Notes: generated by a model not told the origin, from the sequence alone. Shown: positions 40,580 to 49,865, counted from the stretch's first letter. The stretch: 64,000 bases of DNA from an uncultured Corynebacterium sp. (GCF_902489365.1 NZ_CABTZR010000003.1:1-64000); one strand, 5' to 3'. Program-made: numbers and translations.

Positions 40580-41962
40580 CTAGCTGACGAGTGCCTGCGC
40601 GGCAGCGCGTGCACCGGCAATAACAGCGGGCACCCCGACGCCATCGGCCCAGGCGCCGGCGGTGGCGATACCGGGGACGTCGGCAAGCGCGGCACGCACA
40701 GCAGCAACGGTGGCCAGGTGCTTCTCGTCGTAGCGGGGGATGCCGCCGAACCAGCGCTGCGTGTAGATCTCTTCCACGCCTGCGGCGCGGCCATCGAAGC
40801 CGGTGATCTTCTGCAGATCATCGAGGGCGTAGTCCACTAGGTCATCCTCCTCCGCACGCACGAGGGCGTCATCGCCGAAGCGGCCGAAGGAGGCGCGCAC
40901 GAGGAAGCCCTCGCGCTCGCCCAAGTGCGGCCACTTGTTAGAGGAGAGCGTGAAGGCCTTGGCGCGCACGCCGGGCTCGTCCGAGGCGACGAGGATGCCG
41001 GTGGCCTCCGGAAGGGAGTTGCCCTCCGGATCCATGGCGGAGGCGAAGTTGAAGCCGACGACCACCGAGGAAGCCAGCTGGACGGTGGACAGTTCCTGGG
41101 CAGCCTCAGGGGCAACGGCCTTGAGCAGGCGCGCGGTCGTAGGTGCCGGGGTGGCAAAGAGCACGCGGTCGAAGAGGCCGATATCCCCCGGCGCGCCCTT
41201 GACCTCAAAGGCATCGCCCTTGCGCGTCACTCCGGAGACAAAGGTGTCCAGGTGAATCTGCGCGCCGGACTTCTCCGCCAGGGCCTCGTAGAGCTCGGCA
41301 TAGCCGCCCTTGAAGGTGCCAAAGACGGAGCCTTCGGCCGGGCTGCGGCCGGACTCAATCTGCTTGATTGCTGCCGACAGCGTGACGGGGCCTTCCTTCG
41401 CCAGTGAGTCCAGCGTGGCCGCTAGGTGCGGAACCGTGGCGCGCAGGCCTAGGTCGTCGGCAGTACAGGAGTAAACGCCACCGAGCAGCGCGGACACCAC
41501 GTGATCCACCACGTCATCGCCGTACTGCTGGCGCACGAGCTTTCCGACGGAGACATCCCCGCCGACTTCCCACTCGAAGGGCTTCTCGTTGGTGATGCGC
41601 TCATTTGTGGCAGCGGAGAAGAAGTCCTGCGGCTGGGACGGAATGCCCATGACACCACCCTGCGGCAGGAAGTGCAGCTCGCCGCCGGTGTACACGCGCG
41701 GTCGCAGATCGGCGTTGGGTTCCACGAAGGAATCCTCCAGGCCCAGCTCCGCGAAGAAATCCACGGCATCTTGGCGGCGGCGGATGAAGGCCTCCGCGCC
41801 CATGTCTGTTGGCCCGCCATTAAACGGCACGGTGTGCAGCTTGCCGCCGATGCGGCCGGCCGCCTCGAAAACATAAACCTCATGGGAGCCCTCAGTGTTC
41901 TGCTTGAGCTCCCATGCCGCGGTGAGTCCCGCCAGTCCAGCACCGATGATCGCGATTTTCAT
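40580..41962 (-). CDS. hemY: Coproporphyrinogen III / protoporphyrinogen oxidase
   Basis: A 460-residue FAD enzyme starting with IAIIGAGLAGLTAAWEL, with GGKLHTVPFNGGPTDMGAEAFI (substrate and FAD site) and a C-terminal GIATAGAWADGVGVPAVIAGA FAD segment. In actinobacteria the HemY-type enzyme (CgoX) oxidises coproporphyrinogen III in the coproporphyrin-dependent pathway. The ATG follows the hemE stop directly (TAAATG), so the two are co-transcribed. Its 3' end touches yoeB. Confidence 0.92.
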   Translation of the reverse strand: MKIAIIGAGLAGLTAAWELKQNTEGSHEVYVFEAAGRIGGKLHTVPFNGGPTDMGAEAFIRRRQDAVDFFAELGLEDSFVEPNADLRPRVYTGGELHFLPQGGVMGIPSQPQDFFSAATNERITNEKPFEWEVGGDVSVGKLVRQQYGDDVVDHVVSALLGGVYSCTADDLGLRATVPHLAATLDSLAKEGPVTLSAAIKQIESGRSPAEGSVFGTFKGGYAELYEALAEKSGAQIHLDTFVSGVTRKGDAFEVKGAPGDIGLFDRVLFATPAPTTARLLKAVAPEAAQELSTVQLASSVVVGFNFASAMDPEGNSLPEATGILVASDEPGVRAKAFTLSSNKWPHLGEREGFLVRASFGRFGDDALVRAEEDDLVDYALDDLQKITGFDGRAAGVEEIYTQRWFGGIPRYDEKHLATVAAVRAALADVPGIATAGAWADGVGVPAVIAGARAAAQALVS

Positions 41963-43003
41963 TTAGCCCTCCTCGTGGATGATGGCGACGGCGCGGGTGA
42001 TGGCGTCGGCGTCGGTAGTCGGCAGAACCCCGTGGCCGAGGTTCCAGATGTGTCCCTTCACGTCGCCGCGAGCGCGTGCGGAGTTGACTTCAGACTTGAT
42101 GGTACGCACGGCTTGGCGCACGGCATCGTCGCCAGCAAAAAGCAGGGCAGGATCCAGGTTGCCCTGCAGGATATCGGCGTTGACGCGGGCCGCCGCGGCA
42201 TCCATGCTCACGCGGTAGTCCACGCCCATGACCTCAGAACCGGCCTCCGACATCGCGCCGAGCAGCTCGCCAGTACCCACGCCAAAGTGGATGCGCGGCA
42301 CGCGGCCCTCCGCGGCTTTAAGGATCTGCGTTGAATAGGGCAGCACAAACTCGCGGTAGTCACGCTCGTTGAGGTAGCCTGCCCAGGAATCGAAGAGCTG
42401 CATGGCGTCGATACCGGCATCCAGCTGAAGCTCAAGGAAGGAGATGATCGTCGGGGTCAGGCGCTCCATGAGGTGGTGCCAGGTGTCCGGCTCGGAATGC
42501 ATCAGGGCCTTAGTGCGCTCATGATTCTTGGAGGGGCCGCCCTCAATGAGATAGCTGGCCAAAGTGAAAGGCGCGCCGACAAAGCCGATGAGAGCCTGCT
42601 TGTCGGTGAGCTCGTTCAGGATGATCTCGATGCCCTGGCGTACCTCGGGCACGTCGACGTCGAGAACCGGCAAATTAGCCACGTCCTCCTTGCTGCGCAC
42701 GGGCGCATCCATGACTGGGCCGCGCCCGGGGACGATTTCCACGCCGACGCCCGCGGCCTTGAGCGGGACGACGATATCGCTGAACAAGATGGCCGCGTCG
42801 ACGTCGTGGCGGCGCACCGGCTGCAGGGTAATCTCCGCTAGCAGCTCCGGCATGAAGCAGGAATCCAGCATGCTGATTCCCTCACGGACCTTGCGGTATT
42901 CCGGCAAAGAACGCCCCGCCTGGCGCATGAACCAGACGGGCGGACGGGAGGGCGTATGACCAGTAGCGGCAGCAATCAGCGGCGCATCAGACAGACGAGA
43001 CAT
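41963..43003 (-). CDS. hemE: Uroporphyrinogen decarboxylase
   Basis: A 346-residue enzyme that removes four acetate carboxyls from uroporphyrinogen III. Signatures PPVWFMRQAGRSLPEYR near the N-terminus and IGFVGAPFTLASYLIEGG in the middle are present. ATG 43003 is chosen because CATAAT (43011-43016 on the minus strand) is placed 7 nt before it, the leaderless spacing; ATG 43012 would overlap that hexamer. Confidence 0.95.
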   Translation of the reverse strand: MSRLSDAPLIAAATGHTPSRPPVWFMRQAGRSLPEYRKVREGISMLDSCFMPELLAEITLQPVRRHDVDAAILFSDIVVPLKAAGVGVEIVPGRGPVMDAPVRSKEDVANLPVLDVDVPEVRQGIEIILNELTDKQALIGFVGAPFTLASYLIEGGPSKNHERTKALMHSEPDTWHHLMERLTPTIISFLELQLDAGIDAMQLFDSWAGYLNERDYREFVLPYSTQILKAAEGRVPRIHFGVGTGELLGAMSEAGSEVMGVDYRVSMDAAAARVNADILQGNLDPALLFAGDDAVRQAVRTIKSEVNSARARGDVKGHIWNLGHGVLPTTDADAITRAVAIIHEEG

Positions 43004-43010
43004 ACCGTCC

Positions 43011-43016
43011 ATTATG
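43011..43016 (-). promoter_or_regulatory. -10 hexamer of a leaderless hemE promoter
   Basis: CATAAT followed by GGACGGT and ATG at 43003. It supports transcription of hemE-hemY apart from the upstream membrane-protein genes and fixes the start codon. Confidence 0.5.
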
Positions 43017-43041
43017 AATCAAAAGTTGGAGTGGGCGCCAA

Positions 43042-43539
43042 TCAGGAATTTTGTGCCCGACGGGCCTTGATGAACGCCGTCGAATCCGGGTGAAAGAGGA
43101 AGTAGATGGCCACCATGAGCGCCATCGGGATAAGCAACAAGAGCAGCCCGCCCACGCCCGCAATCAGCGCCGCAATGCTGACAAACATGGTGTAGGCAGA
43201 CACCGCGGTGATAATGCGGCGCGCCCATATCGAACCGCTTGCTAGCTGTGCGGAGCAGGCCGCGATGATGACGGCACCCACCACGTTGGAGATGGCCGCA
43301 AAACGCGTGTTGAAGCGGATATAGTCCACCTGCTCCGGGCTGAGCTGAGTGTTCGCCACCGATGTATAGGAACCAAAGATCCCCACCATTCCGGCGGTGA
43401 GCATGACAATTGCGGCAATCACGCAGACCCAGTAGGCAATGCGCAGCTGCGAGGGCCAGGTGGAAAAGTCTTGCTCGCCCTGCTTCTTAGGGCGGCGTGG
43501 GCGGCGGTTATAGTCCGCGGGGCCGGGGCGCTCACTCAT
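43042..43539 (-). CDS. Four-helix membrane protein
   Basis: A 165-residue membrane protein with a basic N-terminus (DYNRRPRRPKKQGEQDF) and four hydrophobic helices (about residues 31-51, 77-97, 104-124 and 127-147), and a short basic tail. It lies between hemB and hemE, as in related corynebacteria, and overlaps the preceding gene by 4 bp. No function is known. A role in the envelope or in tetrapyrrole enzyme organisation cannot be shown from sequence. Confidence 0.75.
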   Translation of the reverse strand: MSERPGPADYNRRPRRPKKQGEQDFSTWPSQLRIAYWVCVIAAIVMLTAGMVGIFGSYTSVANTQLSPEQVDYIRFNTRFAAISNVVGAVIIAACSAQLASGSIWARRIITAVSAYTMFVSIAALIAGVGGLLLLLIPMALMVAIYFLFHPDSTAFIKARRAQNS

Positions 43540-44249
43540 CGCTTGCCGTCCTTGTTGTCTTCTTTCTCCCTGTCCTTTTCTTTATTGTCCTTGTTCTTCT
43601 TCTCGCGCTCCTCCAGGTTTTCCTGGCGGCGCTGCTCCTCCATCTCCTTGCGCATCTGGCGCAGCTGCTCCATCTCGCCGGTGTACTCAAGTACCTCTTC
43701 CTTGGTGGAGAACATCAAGCCCATCACGGCCGCCACGCCGACGAGGATCTGCACGGCACCATCGAGTAGGAAGAGCCAGTCCGGCACGTTCGCCCCGGCG
43801 GGGCTGCTGATGAAGACGATGAGCACGCGGAGAGCAAAGTAGAGGGAAAAGGCGAACCACAGGCGCCGGCCAGTACCGGCTGCCTTGGAGTTCTTGTGGA
43901 TAAAGCCCAGCATGATGCCCAACAGCACCACGATGGCGAGTGAAATCAGCGAACTGAGGGCCACCGAGCCATAGCCCACGATCTGCACGAAGGCATCGCT
44001 GACGTCCTGCCCGGACTTCTCCGCTGCGGACTCCGCCGTAGTGCGGGCCTGGGCAAAGAGCTCCTCCCTATTCAGCAAGGTCAGTACGATACTCAAGACC
44101 AGGTGCACCACCTCGAGTACCAAAGCAACGGTCCACACCTTGAGCATGAGAGAGACGGCTTCGGTGCGCTTGGCCTGCTCCTTATCCGGCTCCGTATCCT
44201 GCTTCGCCGGCTTTTGTGCCGACGGCGTAGTGTTCGGGCTGAACGTCAC
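43536..44249 (-). CDS. Membrane protein with charged C-terminal coiled coil
   Basis: A 237-residue protein. A polar N-terminus is followed by about four helices (from about residue 35 to 180) and then by about 55 residues made almost wholly of Lys, Glu, Asp, Arg, Asn and Gln (EKKNKDNKEKDREKEDNKDGK), a probable coiled coil or disordered tail. It lies 10 bp after hemB and is probably co-transcribed with it. Function unknown. Confidence 0.75.
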   Translation of the reverse strand: MTFSPNTTPSAQKPAKQDTEPDKEQAKRTEAVSLMLKVWTVALVLEVVHLVLSIVLTLLNREELFAQARTTAESAAEKSGQDVSDAFVQIVGYGSVALSSLISLAIVVLLGIMLGFIHKNSKAAGTGRRLWFAFSLYFALRVLIVFISSPAGANVPDWLFLLDGAVQILVGVAAVMGLMFSTKEEVLEYTGEMEQLRQMRKEMEEQRRQENLEEREKKNKDNKEKDREKEDNKDGKR

Positions 44250-44259
44250 GATTCTCCTT

Positions 44260-45237
44260 TTACTTGAGTAAGCGGGCGGCGTCCGTGGCGAAGTAGGTCA
44301 GGATCTGATCCGCGCCCGCGCGCTTGAACGCGGTCAAGGACTCCAGCATAACGGCCTCGCCATCGATCCACCCGTTCTGGGAGGCGGCCTGAATCATCGC
44401 GTACTCGCCGGAGACCTGGTAAACAGCCACCGGAACGGAGGAGCGCTCGACAGCACCGGCCAGCACATCGAGGTACGGCAGGCCAGGCTTAACCATGACG
44501 ATGTCCGCGCCTTCCTCGATGTCCAGGTCCACTTCCAGCATGGACTCGCGGAAGTTGCGCGGGTCCTGCTGGTAGGTACGGCGGTCCCCCTCCAGGGAGG
44601 ACCCCACGGCATCGCGGAAGGGGCCGAAGAAGGCCGAGGCATACTTGGCCGAGTAGGCCATGATCGCCACATCCTCGTGGCCGGCCTCGTCGAGCGCCTC
44701 GCGGATGGCGGCAATCTGTCCGTCCATCATGCCGGAGGGGCTGACCATGTGCGCACCAGCGCGGGCCTGGGAGCGGGCCATGTCCTGGTAGAGCTCCACG
44801 GTTTCATCGTTGAGCACGCGGCCTTGGTCATCGACCACGCCGCAGTGGCCGTGGGAGGTGAATTCATCGAGGCAGGTATCCGCCATGACGATGAGGTCAT
44901 CGCCGAATTCCTGGCGCAACTCCGCAATCGCCACGTTGAGGATGCCCTGCGGGTCCCAAGCCACGGAGCCGGTCGCGTCCTTATCCTCTTCGCGCGGCAC
45001 GCCGAAGAGATCAACGCAAGTCACGCCCGCATCGAGGGCCTCGTGCGCGGCACGCTTGAGAGAATCCAGGCTGTGCTGCTGCACGCCCGGCATGGAGGGG
45101 ATATCACGGGGTTCATTCAGACCGTCGACCACGAACATCGGGAGGATGAGGTCGGAGGGGCGCAGCGACGTTTCCGCAACCAAATCCCGAAAAGCCGGGT
45201 TCTGACGTAGGCGGCGGGGGCGGCGAGCAATGCTCAT
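44260..45237 (-). CDS. hemB: Porphobilinogen synthase (5-aminolevulinate dehydratase)
   Basis: A 325-residue TIM-barrel enzyme condensing two 5-aminolevulinates. Both active-site lysines are seen, in IMAYSAKYASAFFGPFRDA and VMVKPGLPYLDVL. The metal region is VMADTCLDEFTSHGHCGVV, with Asp-Cys followed by His-Gly-His-Cys; this keeps two of the three zinc-type cysteines, so the metal use should be checked. It lies downstream of hemD with an 85-bp gap. Confidence 0.95.
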   Translation of the reverse strand: MSIARRPRRLRQNPAFRDLVAETSLRPSDLILPMFVVDGLNEPRDIPSMPGVQQHSLDSLKRAAHEALDAGVTCVDLFGVPREEDKDATGSVAWDPQGILNVAIAELRQEFGDDLIVMADTCLDEFTSHGHCGVVDDQGRVLNDETVELYQDMARSQARAGAHMVSPSGMMDGQIAAIREALDEAGHEDVAIMAYSAKYASAFFGPFRDAVGSSLEGDRRTYQQDPRNFRESMLEVDLDIEEGADIVMVKPGLPYLDVLAGAVERSSVPVAVYQVSGEYAMIQAASQNGWIDGEAVMLESLTAFKRAGADQILTYFATDAARLLK

Positions 45238-45322
45238 GAGTAAAAACTCTCCTTTGAGCTACGAGAAAATTGAACTACCTTCTCGACTCTAGTCGCCCCT
45301 TACCTGCCCGCCCCGAAGCGGC

Positions 45323-47005
45323 CTACGCCGTCTTCTTGCGCGAGCGGCGCTTCTTGCGCGGAGCAGGAAGGTTGCCGGCAGCACGCAGGGCCGCGACGTG
45401 GTCAGCGAGGGCGTCGACAAGCATCGGCACGTCCGCGACCTCTGGGACCACGTCCACGCGCAGGCCCACCTCCTCGGCCGCGGCCTTGGTGGAGGGGCCG
45501 ATGCAGGCGATAATGGTGCGAGCATGCGGCTTGCCCGCAATGCCGACGAGGTTGCGCACCGTCGACGGCGAGGTAAAGGCAACGGCGTCGAAGCCGCCGG
45601 TCTTGATCATGTCGCGGATCTCCGCGGCCGGCGGGGCCGCGCGCACCGTGCGGTAGGCCACGACATCATCGACCTCCCAACCCAAGTCCAGCAGGCCAGT
45701 CACCAGCGCCTCGCCGGCGATATCGGCGCGCGGCAGCAGTACACGCCCCACGGCGTCGATGTCTTCAACGTAGGTGGGGAACACTTCAACGAGCCCCTCG
45801 GCGTTCTGCTTCGTTGCCGGTGGCAGAAGCTCCGGGACCATACCCTTGGCGCGAATCGCATCGGCGGTCTTCTGCCCCACCGCAGCGAGGTGCACGCCGG
45901 CGAAGTCGCGGGCATCGAGGCCGAGCTCCGCGATCTTCTTCCACACCGCGCTCACCGCATTCACGGAAGTGAACACGACCCACTTGTAGCGGCCTTCGAC
46001 AATGCCCTTGATGGCGCGATCCATTTGCGCCGGGTTGCGCGGCGGCTCCACGGAGATGGTGGGCACCGACTGCGGGATGGCGCCGTGGCCGGCCAAGCGA
46101 GCGCTCATCGCCGCGGCTTGCTCCTTCGTGCGCGGCACCAGCACGCGCCAACCATAGAGCGAACGGTTCTCCCACCAGGAATACTTCGAGCGATCATCAA
46201 AGCTGCGGCCCAGCGTCACCACGAGTTCGCCCGGCAGCTCAGCATCGAGCTTGCCGAGTGTGCCCAGCGTGGTCTCGTGGGTGCGCTGCAGGCGCGTGGT
46301 GCCGTGAACGGTGACGTATGCTTCCGTCTCCGCGGGCATCCCGCGCTCCACCAGCTCGGCGGAAATAACCGGCAGGTCATCTGCCGTAGCCTGCAAAACC
46401 AGCGGCTGCGTCGCGGTGGCCAGCGCATCCCAGTCCGCGCCTTCCGTGATGTCGGCCTCGGTATAGGTCGCACCGAGAGCAATGCCCGCGAAGGAGGGGA
46501 CCGTCGAAGGCAGAGACATGCCCGGGACCACCTGGAATTCCATGCCTGCGGCGGCTACGGCGGTGATCTCCGCCTTGATGGACTCACGGTTGAGCGGGTT
46601 ACCGGTAACCAGACGGATCACGTCGTGGCCCTCGGCGCGCTCGAGCGCGTCACGCAGTTGCTTGACGACGTCCCCCTCGACCTCCTCAAAGACCGCCGCC
46701 GTCGGCGGTGCCGGGCGCGGCGGCTTGCGGCGCGCGCCCGCTTCCTTGGCGGCGGCGCAGATGCGCTCGTACTCTTCCTCGGCGGCGTCGAGAAGCTCCT
46801 GCGGAACCGGCACCTGCTGCGCTACCATGTCGCGCACTCCCTGTGACACAGCGGCGTCGGTGACAACGTTGGCGGTCGTCTCCAGAACCTCGCGGGCGCG
46901 GACGGTCAGCAGGTCGGGATTACCTGGTCCGGCACCGACGAAGACGACTTTGCCCAGATCAGACTTACCCAGCTCAGGCTGGGTATCCGGAACGGCATTG
47001 CTCAT
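45323..47005 (-). CDS. hemD: Uroporphyrinogen-III synthase fused to a SUMT-like domain
   Basis: A 560-residue fusion. The N-terminal half is like uroporphyrinogen-III C-methyltransferase (FVGAGPGNPDLLTVRAREVL), the C-terminal half is HemD (GWRVLVPRTKEQAAAMSARLAGHG onward). The methylase motif GGDPFVFGRG is replaced by TGNPLNRESI and an Ala/Pro-rich insertion precedes it, so methylation activity is doubtful. Cyclisation of hydroxymethylbilane by the HemD half is expected. It ends in a basic RKKRRSRKK tail. ATG 47005 is chosen; the open frame to 47092 runs through the hemC-hemD hairpins. Confidence 0.88.
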   Translation of the reverse strand: MSNAVPDTQPELGKSDLGKVVFVGAGPGNPDLLTVRAREVLETTANVVTDAAVSQGVRDMVAQQVPVPQELLDAAEEEYERICAAAKEAGARRKPPRPAPPTAAVFEEVEGDVVKQLRDALERAEGHDVIRLVTGNPLNRESIKAEITAVAAAGMEFQVVPGMSLPSTVPSFAGIALGATYTEADITEGADWDALATATQPLVLQATADDLPVISAELVERGMPAETEAYVTVHGTTRLQRTHETTLGTLGKLDAELPGELVVTLGRSFDDRSKYSWWENRSLYGWRVLVPRTKEQAAAMSARLAGHGAIPQSVPTISVEPPRNPAQMDRAIKGIVEGRYKWVVFTSVNAVSAVWKKIAELGLDARDFAGVHLAAVGQKTADAIRAKGMVPELLPPATKQNAEGLVEVFPTYVEDIDAVGRVLLPRADIAGEALVTGLLDLGWEVDDVVAYRTVRAAPPAAEIRDMIKTGGFDAVAFTSPSTVRNLVGIAGKPHARTIIACIGPSTKAAAEEVGLRVDVVPEVADVPMLVDALADHVAALRAAGNLPAPRKKRRSRKKTA

Positions 47006-47083
47006 AAGGTTCTTTTCTAGTTTGTGGATTCCGAGTGCCCCGGCGCCACCGCTGTGGCAGGCGCGGGAAATGGAGACAAGAAA

Positions 47084-47149
47084 GCCCCTCACTCGCGAGT
47101 TAAGGGGGCCTAAATCATTGCTCTCAATGATCGTGTGCTAGATACACAC
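47084..47149 (-). promoter_or_regulatory. Three-hairpin attenuator-like region between hemC and hemD
   Basis: Reading with the genes: a 5-bp hairpin GTGTG/CACAC (47133-47149), a 7-bp hairpin ATCATTG/CAATGAT with loop AGAG (47114-47131), then CCCCTT.ACT-CGCG-AGT.GAGGGG (47084-47109) followed by CTTTCTT. The last has terminator form. It lies in the 180-bp gap between hemC and hemD, within what otherwise looks like one operon. Confidence 0.5.
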
Positions 47150-47185
47150 TAAAGGAAAAGGCCCCAAAGCAAAAATTACGTGCGA

Positions 47186-48076
47186 TTACTCCGCTGCCAG
47201 TACGTCTGCGGCTCCCTGCGCGAAGAGCTCCTTGGAGACCGCGCGCCCCAATTCTTCAGCCTCGTCCGCTGCTCCTTGAGCCTGAGCGATGAGCTGGCGG
47301 GAGCCGTCGAGGGCGAAGACACCGCCACGAACGACCAGCTGCTCGCCCTCCCAGTGGGAAGTGGCGGCGACCGGCGCGGTGCAACCGGCCTCCAGTTGGG
47401 AAAGTACGGTGCGCTCGGCGCGGGTGGCGGCGGTGGCGGGGGCGTCGGCAAGCAGAGCAATGGCCTTCGCTGCCTCAGTTCCCTTGACAGCCTCGATGGC
47501 CAGCGCGCCCTGCGCAGGAGCAGGCATGAAGACCTCCGAATCGAAGACCTCGGTGGCGCGATCCGCGTAACCCGCGCGCACGAGGCCGGCGTAGGCCAGG
47601 AGGACGGCGTCAAGCTCGCCGCTGGTGACCTTGCCCATGCGGGTATCGATGTTGCCGCGCAGCGGACGGATGTCCAGGTCCGGGCGCATCGCCCGCAGCT
47701 GACTGATGCGGCGCGGCGCGGAGGTACCCACGCGTGCGCCCTCCGGCAGCTCCTTGAGGGTCAGACCATCGCGGGCAATGAGCGCCTCACGGACGTCCTG
47801 GCGCTGCGGCACCACGAGGTCGAAACGGTCATCGGCAGCCGTGGGCAGGTCCTTAAAAGAGTGCACTGCGATCTCGCACTCGCCGCGGTCGACGGCCTCA
47901 CGCAGGGCCTGCGTAAACACACCCACGCCGATGCGCTCGACAGGAGCCATGTTGACGTCACCCTGCGTGGTAACGATGTGCAGCTCGGCCTCATAGCCTT
48001 CCTCTTGCAGCCACTCTTGCACGTGGCCCGACTGAGTCGTGGCTAGGAGGGATCCTCGGGTACCGATCTTCAACAT
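47186..48076 (-). CDS. hemC: Hydroxymethylbilane synthase
   Basis: A 296-residue porphobilinogen deaminase that polymerises four porphobilinogens. [15 protein letters not shown] at the N-terminus, the catalytic-Asp region HSFKDLPT and the dipyrromethane cofactor Cys in [11 protein letters not shown] are present. It abuts hemA without a gap. Confidence 0.95.
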   Translation of the reverse strand: MLKIGTRGSLLATTQSGHVQEWLQEEGYEAELHIVTTQGDVNMAPVERIGVGVFTQALREAVDRGECEIAVHSFKDLPTAADDRFDLVVPQRQDVREALIARDGLTLKELPEGARVGTSAPRRISQLRAMRPDLDIRPLRGNIDTRMGKVTSGELDAVLLAYAGLVRAGYADRATEVFDSEVFMPAPAQGALAIEAVKGTEAAKAIALLADAPATAATRAERTVLSQLEAGCTAPVAATSHWEGEQLVVRGGVFALDGSRQLIAQAQGAADEAEELGRAVSKELFAQGAADVLAAE

Positions 48077-49453
48077 CTATGCGTCCTTTTCTTCCTTAGT
48101 GCTTTCCGCGGCTTCCATCTGCGCGGCATCCGGCAGTTCTGCCATGTCTACCGCTACGCCGCTGCCCTCCAAATGGAGTCCAAAGAGTTCCTGGAGCGCG
48201 GTCTCATGGCTCACGGTTCCAGAGTTGGCCGCGAGTTGCTTCGCGCGGACCGTAGGCTCGTGGAGCAGCTTATCCGCAACGCGCTTGAGCGCGCGATTGA
48301 TATCTCCCATCTGGCGCTCGTCCAGCTCGGGGTGCTTCTGCTCCATCCGCGCCACCTCGCACTGGACCAGGTTTGCTGCCCGCTTGCGCAGTGCTGATAC
48401 CGCCGGGACGACGTCGCGGACGCGCTGTTCGGAAGCATAGGCTTCCAGTTCTTCGCTAACGATGCGCCGCGCCTGCGCGTGCGGGCTGGTGCCGGCTGCC
48501 AGGTCGGTGTCGGCTGCTTGCAGAGAGTTGCTCAACCTCTCGATGTTGACCAGGTCGACTCCCTCGACCTCTGCCACGGCGTCATCGATATCGCGTGGCA
48601 GGGAGAGATCCACGAGCATCAGTTCGCGGTCGGCCACGTGATAGCGCTCGACGTCGGCCGCCGTAATAGTGAAGCCTTGGGCTCCCGTGGCGGAAATTGC
48701 CACATCCACATCCCGCAGGGCCTGGGCGCGCTCCGAGAAGTCGATAACGTCCGCGTACACGCCCGCCTCGTGAGCATGCTGCGCCACGCGCTCCGCACGG
48801 GCAATGGTGCGGTTCGCGATAATCAGCTGCGCCCCCAGGCGTCCTGCGTGCGTTGCCGCCAGCGAAGCCATCGCTCCTGCGCCCAAGATGAGCACGCGCT
48901 TGCCCGCGAGATCTTCCCTGCCCATGCGGCTTAGCGCCTGATCAAAAGCAAAGGAGACCATGGAGGAGCCCGCCTCATCGATCTCGGTTTCGGAATGCAC
49001 CCGCTTGCCGGTGCGCAGCGCGAACTGTGCCAGCGCGTGGATGCGCGGGCCGACGGTTCCTTGCTCCGAAGCAAACTGGTAGGCGGTGCGCACCTGGCCG
49101 ATGATTTGCTGCTCACCCACCACCATCGAGTCCAAGCCGGAGGCCACCATCATGAGGTGCTCGGCGGCGGCGTCGGCATAGCGCACATAGAGATAGGAGC
49201 GCAGCTTCTCCTCCTCCACCCCGGAGACGTCAGCGAGGTTGCGCACGACATCCTGAACTCCAGTGTGGAAAGAGTTGGTGACGGTGTAGACCTCGAGGCG
49301 GTTGCAGGTGGAGATAATCATCGCCTCGCTCAACGAGCCCGCCGACACCATGGCCCGGCACGTGTCATTCTGCACGGTCTCGTCCATGCTCAGCTTTTCC
49401 AGCAGCGCCACCGGCGCCGACTGATGCGACATGCCCACGACGAGCACACTCAT
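48077..49453 (-). CDS. hemA: Glutamyl-tRNA reductase
   Basis: A 458-residue enzyme catalysing the first committed step of C5 tetrapyrrole synthesis. The catalytic Cys is in IISTCNRLEVY, followed by GLDSMVVGEQQIIGQVR and the NADPH domain (VLILGAGAMASLAATHAG). ATG 49453 is preferred because TGGAGGG lies about 7 nt upstream. Known HemA enzymes are regulated at protein level; the promoter here also carries repeated TCATCC boxes. Confidence 0.95.
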   Translation of the reverse strand: MSVLVVGMSHQSAPVALLEKLSMDETVQNDTCRAMVSAGSLSEAMIISTCNRLEVYTVTNSFHTGVQDVVRNLADVSGVEEEKLRSYLYVRYADAAAEHLMMVASGLDSMVVGEQQIIGQVRTAYQFASEQGTVGPRIHALAQFALRTGKRVHSETEIDEAGSSMVSFAFDQALSRMGREDLAGKRVLILGAGAMASLAATHAGRLGAQLIIANRTIARAERVAQHAHEAGVYADVIDFSERAQALRDVDVAISATGAQGFTITAADVERYHVADRELMLVDLSLPRDIDDAVAEVEGVDLVNIERLSNSLQAADTDLAAGTSPHAQARRIVSEELEAYASEQRVRDVVPAVSALRKRAANLVQCEVARMEQKHPELDERQMGDINRALKRVADKLLHEPTVRAKQLAANSGTVSHETALQELFGLHLEGSGVAVDMAELPDAAQMEAAESTKEEKDA

Positions 49454-49474
49454 GCACAACCCTCCAGTTTTGCA

Positions 49475-49502
49475 TCATCCCTTTGGATGACATAGATCAT
49501 CC
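49475..49502. promoter_or_regulatory. Repeated TCATCC/GGATGA boxes upstream of hemA
   Basis: TCATCC (49475-49480), GGATGA (49485-49490) and TCATCC (49497-49502) make two overlapping dyads with 4- and 6-bp spacers, 22-49 bp upstream of the hemA ATG. Placement over the promoter suggests an operator for a heme- or redox-responsive regulator. The protein is not identified. Confidence 0.5.
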
Positions 49503-49558
49503 AAAAGACTACTAGTTTTCATCTCGTTTCCGAAACTCACGGAAGCGCCCACAGAAAG

Positions 49559-49798
49559 CTAGTCTGCCAACGCCTGTGCTAGCTCTTCATTGTCCACTTC
49601 CCAGCAGGAGAATTCCTCTCCATCAATAACCACAACAGGAACGCGATCACCATATTCCATGGCCAGCTCCGCATCCTCATCGACGTTGCGTACCTTAAGC
49701 TCCGCCCCAGAGCGACGGACCACCGGGGTAATCTGCTCCAGAACGCGCGCGCAGGAGCCGCACGTGGTACGCACCATCAGCTCGACGACGTGGGACAT
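49559..49798 (-). CDS. Glutaredoxin-like protein (DUF836 type)
   Basis: A 79-residue thioredoxin-fold protein with a CGSC redox pair (RTTCGSCARVLEQI), a cis-Pro strand (DRVPVVVIDGEE) and a second Cys in FSCWEV. GAGGAGAG precedes the ATG. The mycobacterial gene at the same place (Rv0508, next to hemA) is of this type. A role in the redox state of mycothiol or of cysteine enzymes is inferred only. Confidence 0.85.
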   Translation of the reverse strand: MSHVVELMVRTTCGSCARVLEQITPVVRRSGAELKVRNVDEDAELAMEYGDRVPVVVIDGEEFSCWEVDNEELAQALAD

Positions 49799-49865
49799 AA
49801 AGCTCTCCTCGGTAGGACGTAGAACGTTTCGCGGTTTACTATGGACACGTTAGTCCGCCCACCCT

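Noticed and set aside
45398..46846. A 482-codon open frame on the plus strand opposite hemD
   Set aside because: It is the antisense of a clear gene, rich in Arg, His and Gly as expected for a shadow frame of GC-rich DNA, and has no ribosome site or family match.
47006..47185. Cobalamin or other known riboswitch between hemC and hemD
   Set aside because: No B12-box or other known aptamer consensus was found; only plain hairpins are seen.
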